The notes under the pieces were generated by a model. It saw only the letters and a list, made by a program, of their open reading frames with translations, made no database searches and had not been told where the DNA came from. Positions 6,892 through 10,071 of a DNA stretch of 10,071 nt are shown here, piece after piece. Numbering within the stretch: position 1 is the first letter of the stretch; every line of letters starts with the position of its first letter. This DNA is from an uncultured Clostridia bacterium (lineage in GTDB: Bacteria; Bacillota; Clostridia; Oscillospirales; Acutalibacteraceae): positions 1-10,071 of the forward strand of contig CALCHE010000212.1 in NCBI GenBank assembly GCA_937901145.1, written 5' to 3'. The position numbers and the translations under genes are program-made.

Positions 6892-8652
6892 GTGGAATAT
6901 ATAATCAATAATTCACATAAGCAGGAAAAGTCGAACATTACCCGTAAGCTGCAGAAGGTGCTCAGTGAGTGCCGTGATAACGGTGAAGAAAACATCGTCC
7001 GTTTCGAAAAAGGGGAATACCATTTTTATGCTGACTTCTGTGAGGAAGAAATACTGTATGCCTCCAATACAGATTCAGAGCGGTTTCCTTTAAAAAAGAC
7101 CGCGATTAACATTACGGGTCATAAAAATCTGATTATTGACGGAGGCGGCTCTCTCTTTATAATGCACGGAAAGATGATAGCCGTTAAGGTGGCTTTCAGC
7201 GAAAATATCACTCTGAGAAATTTCGTCTGGGATTTCCCTTGCGCAGGTACTCTCGAAATGAGACTTCTTAAAAAAGGACTTTTATATGCTGATTATCAGC
7301 TGCCTGAAAGCTGTCAGTGGCATATTAAAGGAAATCAGCTTCACTGGTACGAAAAAAGTCCCTTCAACGGAAGTTATTACTGGTATAACATCGGACAAAA
7401 AGAAAGCTACTGTACTGTAGTAAGTGATGAAAAAAGCGGAAATCTCTCCCGTTACAGTGTGACAGACGGACCTTTTATGCTGTGCGTAGGTTTAAGAAGG
7501 CTAAGTGAAAACAGGGTCAGAATTTATTCTCTCAGACCTCTCAGAAGAGACTTTTCACAGGGTAAGGTCTTTGAGTTATGTACAGATAAAAAGAGAGACT
7601 GTGTAGGTGCATTTTATCTTGAAAGCAAAAATCTCATCGCTGAAAATATCGGCGTGAGATATATGCACGGCTTCGGCTGGCTTACACAGATGTGCGAAAA
7701 TGTTACCTTCAAGGACTGTGATTTTATTCCCGATGAAAGCAGCGACAGAAAATCCACGAGCTTTGCCGATCTTATTCACGTTTCGGGTGCTAAGGGCAAA
7801 ATACACATTGAGTCCTGCCGTTTTTCCAATGCACACGACGACCCTATAAATATTCACGGCACTTATACTGTGGTGAAGGAAAAAATAAGCGATGACACCC
7901 TTCTTCTGGAATATGCCCATAATCAGCAGAGAGGCTTTAAGCAGTATCATGAGGGGGACAAGGCAGTCTTTTATCTGAGAGAAAATCTGCAGGGCTTTGA
8001 AAAGGGGAGAGAGTTCACCGTGAAAAGCACCGTTGACCCTTCAGAGGGCGACTGTACGGCAAAGCAGATGAAGGTCACTTTCACTGAAAAGCTTCCCGAT
8101 GAAATCTGCATAAGGGATAAATACGCCGTAGAAAATGTAACCTATACTCCCGATGTTTACATCGGAGACTGCAGATTTTCTTCTATTCCCACCCGAGGTA
8201 TACTTTGCACCACCAAGGGCGAGGTAATAATAGAAAACAATGTCTTTGACGGTATGACTATGGCGAGCATCTATCTTTCAAACGACTGCAACAGCTGGTA
8301 TGAATCGGGGCATATCGAAAATATGCTTATCAGAAACAATACCTTTATAATAAAAAAAGCTCCCGTCTTCAGGGGTGCAAAGCCCGCCATACTTATTGAG
8401 CCTATAGTTCCCGACATAAGCAGGGCAGAGAACGCCGTTCACCGTAATATCAGAATAGAAAGCAATACCTTTTATCTTGAGCACAGTAATGCGGTGGATG
8501 CACTTCTTACGGAAAATCTTACAATAAAAAATAACGGGATTTATAATGACGGAGCAGAAGAAATTCTTACGGCTTTCTGTCTGAAAAAGTGTAAAAATGT
8601 GATTACCGAGGATAATCATTTCGGTGAAGGAATAGACGTAAACATAAAATAA
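6892..8652 (+). CDS. Parallel beta-helix glycosidase, probable GH110 alpha-1,3-galactosidase
   Basis: This 586-residue protein starts at GTG after AGGAGG. GH110 enzymes invert the anomeric centre and remove alpha-1,3-linked galactose, as in blood group B and linear alpha-Gal glycans. The chain begins with a pectate-lyase-like N-terminal strand (FEKGEYHFY), then NITGHKNLIIDGGGS and repeated beta-helix rungs with an NxxF pattern (ENVTFKDCDF, IHIESCRFSNAHDD, YIGDCRFSSI, VIIENNVFDGM, MLIRNNTF). Asp293 (SFADLIHVSG) and the pair Asp316-Asp317 (HDDPINIHGTY) are spaced +23/+24. That is the spacing I recall for the three catalytic Asp of a structurally solved GH110 (321, 344, 345). RGILCTTKG (435-443) and SNDCNSWYESG (463-473) also fit the family. 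No signal peptide is visible, unlike many characterised members, so it should act on imported oligosaccharides. ATA codons and A-rich triplets are more frequent than in the GH36 gene. Some other right-handed beta-helix hydrolase is the main alternative. Confidence 0.75.
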   Translation: MEYIINNSHKQEKSNITRKLQKVLSECRDNGEENIVRFEKGEYHFYADFCEEEILYASNTDSERFPLKKTAINITGHKNLIIDGGGSLFIMHGKMIAVKVAFSENITLRNFVWDFPCAGTLEMRLLKKGLLYADYQLPESCQWHIKGNQLHWYEKSPFNGSYYWYNIGQKESYCTVVSDEKSGNLSRYSVTDGPFMLCVGLRRLSENRVRIYSLRPLRRDFSQGKVFELCTDKKRDCVGAFYLESKNLIAENIGVRYMHGFGWLTQMCENVTFKDCDFIPDESSDRKSTSFADLIHVSGAKGKIHIESCRFSNAHDDPINIHGTYTVVKEKISDDTLLLEYAHNQQRGFKQYHEGDKAVFYLRENLQGFEKGREFTVKSTVDPSEGDCTAKQMKVTFTEKLPDEICIRDKYAVENVTYTPDVYIGDCRFSSIPTRGILCTTKGEVIIENNVFDGMTMASIYLSNDCNSWYESGHIENMLIRNNTFIIKKAPVFRGAKPAILIEPIVPDISRAENAVHRNIRIESNTFYLEHSNAVDALLTENLTIKNNGIYNDGAEEILTAFCLKKCKNVITEDNHFGEGIDVNIK

Positions 8653-8695
8653 TTTATAAATTTTAGATAAAAGTTTTCAGAAACTATTTATTTTT
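8651..8695 (+). terminator. Weak, AT-rich terminator candidates after the cassette
   Basis: A 12-base AT-only palindrome (8651-8662) overlaps the GH110 stop. Further on, AGTTT/AAACT (8672-8676 with 8681-8685) forms a 5-bp stem with loop TCAG, followed by T-rich ATTTATTTTT. Both are weak, so some read-through from the cassette into hpf is likely. No stronger terminator is present before 8771. Confidence 0.35.
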
Positions 8696-8715
8696 CTGTG
8701 AATATGTGCTATAAT
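8687..8715 (+). promoter_or_regulatory. Predicted extended -10 promoter of hpf
   Basis: A perfect TATAAT (8710-8715) is preceded by TGC (8707-8709), giving an extended -10. The -35 at the usual 17-base distance is poor (TTTATT, 8687-8692), which an extended -10 can offset. Transcription would start near 8722. I see no clear sigma-B or sigma-H site, though stress or stationary-phase control of hpf is usual. Confidence 0.65.
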
Positions 8716-8723
8716 ATAGCCAA

Positions 8724-8747
8724 GAAGAAGAGATATTTCTCTTTTTC
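8724..8747 (+). promoter_or_regulatory. Hairpin at the 5' end of the predicted hpf transcript
   Basis: GAAGAAGAGA (8724-8733) pairs with TCTCTTTTTC (8738-8747) over ten base pairs including one G-U, with loop TATT. It would form within two bases of the predicted transcription start, a position typical of stems that protect the 5' end from decay. The purine-rich left arm and pyrimidine-rich right arm could also arise from a simple-sequence bias. Confidence 0.5.
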
Positions 8748-8770
8748 AAGCACAGAAAGGAGCTGACGAT

Positions 8771-9298
8771 ATGAAAATTACAGTTATCGGCAGAAAATGC
8801 ACACCCAGAGATTCATTCAAAGAAAGAGCCGAAAAAAGACTTAAAAAGGTTGAAAAGTTTTTCGGTGCCGAAGCCGAGGCAAAGATAACCGCTACTGTCG
8901 AAAAGAATGAGCAGATAGTTGAGGTTACCATTTTCCACGACGGTATGATTTTCCGCTCACAGGAAAGAGCGGTTAATATGAATGATGCCCTCGACAGATG
9001 TGCCGACTCTATCGTACGTCAAATCCGTAAAAATAAAACCAAGGTAGAAAAGAAGCTCAGAAGCGGTGCCTTTGATGCCTACGAAGCCATTGACGTATTC
9101 GAGCCTGAGGATGACTATTCAGTTATCCGTTCCAAGGAAATCACCCTTAAGCCTCAGAGTGTGGAGGAAGCCATTCTGCAGATGAATCTCCTCGACCATC
9201 AGTTTTATGTGTTCCTGAACAGCGCAAACGAAAAAATATGCGTAGTTTATGCACGAAAAGACGGAGGCTACGGCTTAATTATTCCTGATGTTGATTGA
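8771..9298 (+). CDS. hpf: Ribosome hibernation promoting factor, long form
   Basis: This 175-residue protein is a long-form HPF (YvyD/RaiA family), which inactivates 70S ribosomes and pairs them into 100S dimers in stationary phase or stress. The N-terminal S30AE domain (1 to about 100) shows MKITVIGRKCTPRDSFKERAEKRLKKVEKFF, EVTIFHDGMIFRSQERAVNMNDALDRCADSIVRQI and a basic KNKTKVEKK tail. A short acidic linker (about 105-122) leads to the C-terminal dimerisation domain (about 123-175: RSKEITLKPQSVEEAILQMNLLDHQFYVFLNS...YGLIIPD). AAAGGAG lies eight bases before the ATG. It has its own promoter and terminator, so it is probably a single-gene unit with no functional link to the glycan cassette. 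All expected domains are intact. Confidence 0.96.
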   Translation: MKITVIGRKCTPRDSFKERAEKRLKKVEKFFGAEAEAKITATVEKNEQIVEVTIFHDGMIFRSQERAVNMNDALDRCADSIVRQIRKNKTKVEKKLRSGAFDAYEAIDVFEPEDDYSVIRSKEITLKPQSVEEAILQMNLLDHQFYVFLNSANEKICVVYARKDGGYGLIIPDVD

Positions 9299-9323
9299 TT
9301 TATCTGAAAAGATGTGATATAAT
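9295..9323 (+). promoter_or_regulatory. Promoter of the RNA methyltransferase gene, overlapping the hpf stop
   Basis: -35 TTGATT (9295-9300), a 17-base spacer, and a perfect -10 TATAAT (9318-9323) preceded by TGA (extended -10 TGn) are seen. The -35 overlaps the hpf stop codon TGA 9296-9298. The start near 9330 would fall within the left arm of the hpf terminator. Confidence 0.75.
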
Positions 9324-9324
9324 C

Positions 9325-9356
9325 ACCCTGCCGGCATATGTCGGCAGGGTATTTTT
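9325..9356 (+). terminator. Intrinsic terminator of hpf
   Basis: ACCCTGCCG (9325-9333) pairs perfectly with CGGCAGGGT (9342-9350), extended by one G-U and one C-G pair around loop ATAT. The stem is followed by ATTTTTA, a five-T tract. It is the strongest GC-rich stem-loop terminator in the window and stands 26 bases after the hpf stop. Confidence 0.85.
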
Positions 9357-9379
9357 ATGAAAGCAGGTAAAGTTTACTT

Positions 9380-10071
9380 ATGAAAATAAATTTTGTTATT
9401 CCCTGTCTTCTCGGTCTCGAAAAGCTTATCGCTGACGAGATGAAGGATTTAGGTGCTGAAAATGTTATCTCCGAAAACGGAAGAGTGCTTTTCTCCGGTG
9501 ACGAGTATCTTCTGGCTCGAGCAAACATCTGCTCACGCTATGCCGAAAGAATTCAGATTCTGGTCGGTACCTTTCAGGCTAAAAGCTTCGAGGAGCTTTT
9601 TCAGGGCACCAAGGCTCTTCCCTGGGAGCAGTGGATCGGTGCTTATGACACCTTCCCTGTAAAGGGCTATTCTCTTAACTCCACTCTTTTCAGTGTAAGC
9701 GACTGTCAGTCTATTATCAAAAAGGCTGTGGTCGAAAGACTTAAGAGCAAATATAATATTTCCTGGTTCGAGGAAACAGGCCCTCTTTATCAGATTCAGT
9801 TTTCCATTATGAAAGATCAGGTAAGCCTTCTTATTGACACCTCGGGCTACGGACTTCATAAAAGAGGCTACCGTCTCGAGTCAAACGGTGCTCCCATAAA
9901 GGAAACCTTAGCCGCTTCTCTCTGCTGTCTGTCGAGACTTCGTCCTTATCATACCCTTTATGACCCTATGTGCGGCTCAGGCACCATCCTTATCGAGGGC
10001 GCACTCCTTGCCAATAATATGGCTCCCGGTATCAACCGCCATTTCACTGCAGAAAGATGGTCAAACCTTCC
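9380..10071 (+). CDS. THUMP-domain class I SAM-dependent RNA methyltransferase (RlmL/YpsC type), 3' end outside the window
   Basis: The frame opens at ATG 9380 and stays open to the window edge (230 complete codons). The family methylates exocyclic amines in RNA; E. coli RlmL makes m2G in 23S rRNA, and YpsC is the Bacillus relative. The protein begins INFVIPCLLGLEKLIADEMKDLGAENV, a ferredoxin-like N-terminal domain. A THUMP region follows (about 50-160), ending in VSLLIDTSGYGLHKRGYRL. The SAM-binding motif I is DPMCGSGTILIEGALLA (from Asp195), then APGINRHFTAERW. The catalytic NPPY-type motif must lie beyond the window. An in-frame stop at 9368-9370 leaves ATG 9380 as the first possible start. 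The ribosome binding site is weak (AGG 9365-9367, 12 bases upstream). Whether the target is 23S rRNA, and which guanine, cannot be told from this half. Confidence 0.92.
   Translation, partial: MKINFVIPCLLGLEKLIADEMKDLGAENVISENGRVLFSGDEYLLARANICSRYAERIQILVGTFQAKSFEELFQGTKALPWEQWIGAYDTFPVKGYSLNSTLFSVSDCQSIIKKAVVERLKSKYNISWFEETGPLYQIQFSIMKDQVSLLIDTSGYGLHKRGYRLESNGAPIKETLAASLCCLSRLRPYHTLYDPMCGSGTILIEGALLANNMAPGINRHFTAERWSNL

Noticed and set aside
1..10071. CRISPR array, tRNA/rRNA genes, insertion sequence ends or phage genes
   Set aside because: I looked for regular repeats, tRNA-like CCA-ended folds and transposase or integrase motifs and saw none.

Overview
The window looks like part of a chromosome from a low-to-moderate GC, Gram-positive anaerobe of the Clostridia, probably a gut commensal related to Oscillospiraceae or Lachnospiraceae. 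This is inferred from several signs: strong AGGAGG-type ribosome binding sites, sigma-A-type promoters (several with an extended -10 TGn), U-tract terminators, a long-form hibernation factor, an OmpR/VanR-type two-component pair and a clostridial-style GH36 enzyme. Nothing points to a phage, plasmid, insertion sequence or CRISPR array.

Layout. (1) Positions 1-903 hold the 3' part of a ketopantoate-reductase-family gene on the + strand. It ends in a hairpin shared with the convergent two-component operon. (2) Positions 967-3132 on the - strand encode a response regulator followed by its histidine kinase; stop and start codons abut (TAA|ATG). (3) Positions 3133-3359 are a divergent control region with one recognisable promoter facing each way. 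(4) Positions 3360-8652 on the + strand form a three-gene glycan cassette: a GH36 alpha-galactosidase-type hydrolase, an anomeric sugar kinase of the NahK/aminoglycoside-phosphotransferase type, and a parallel beta-helix protein that I assign to GH110 (alpha-1,3-galactosidase, the 'B-zyme' family). (5) Positions 8771-9298 encode long-form HPF with its own promoter. (6) From 9380 to the window edge lies the 5' part of a THUMP-domain RNA methyltransferase. Its promoter overlaps the end of hpf and its transcript probably starts inside the hpf terminator.

The most interesting part is region 4. None of its three proteins has a visible signal peptide or membrane anchor, so the pathway appears cytoplasmic: imported alpha-galactosylated (or alpha-GalNAc-capped) oligosaccharides would be trimmed inside the cell by GH36 and GH110, and a released sugar would be trapped as its 1-phosphate by the kinase. 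Host-type glycans such as Gal-alpha-1,3-Gal or blood-group structures are plausible substrates because of the GH110 call. No transporter, uridylyltransferase, epimerase or phosphorylase lies in the window, so the rest of the pathway must be elsewhere. The divergent two-component system is a positional candidate regulator only; the sequence does not prove the link.
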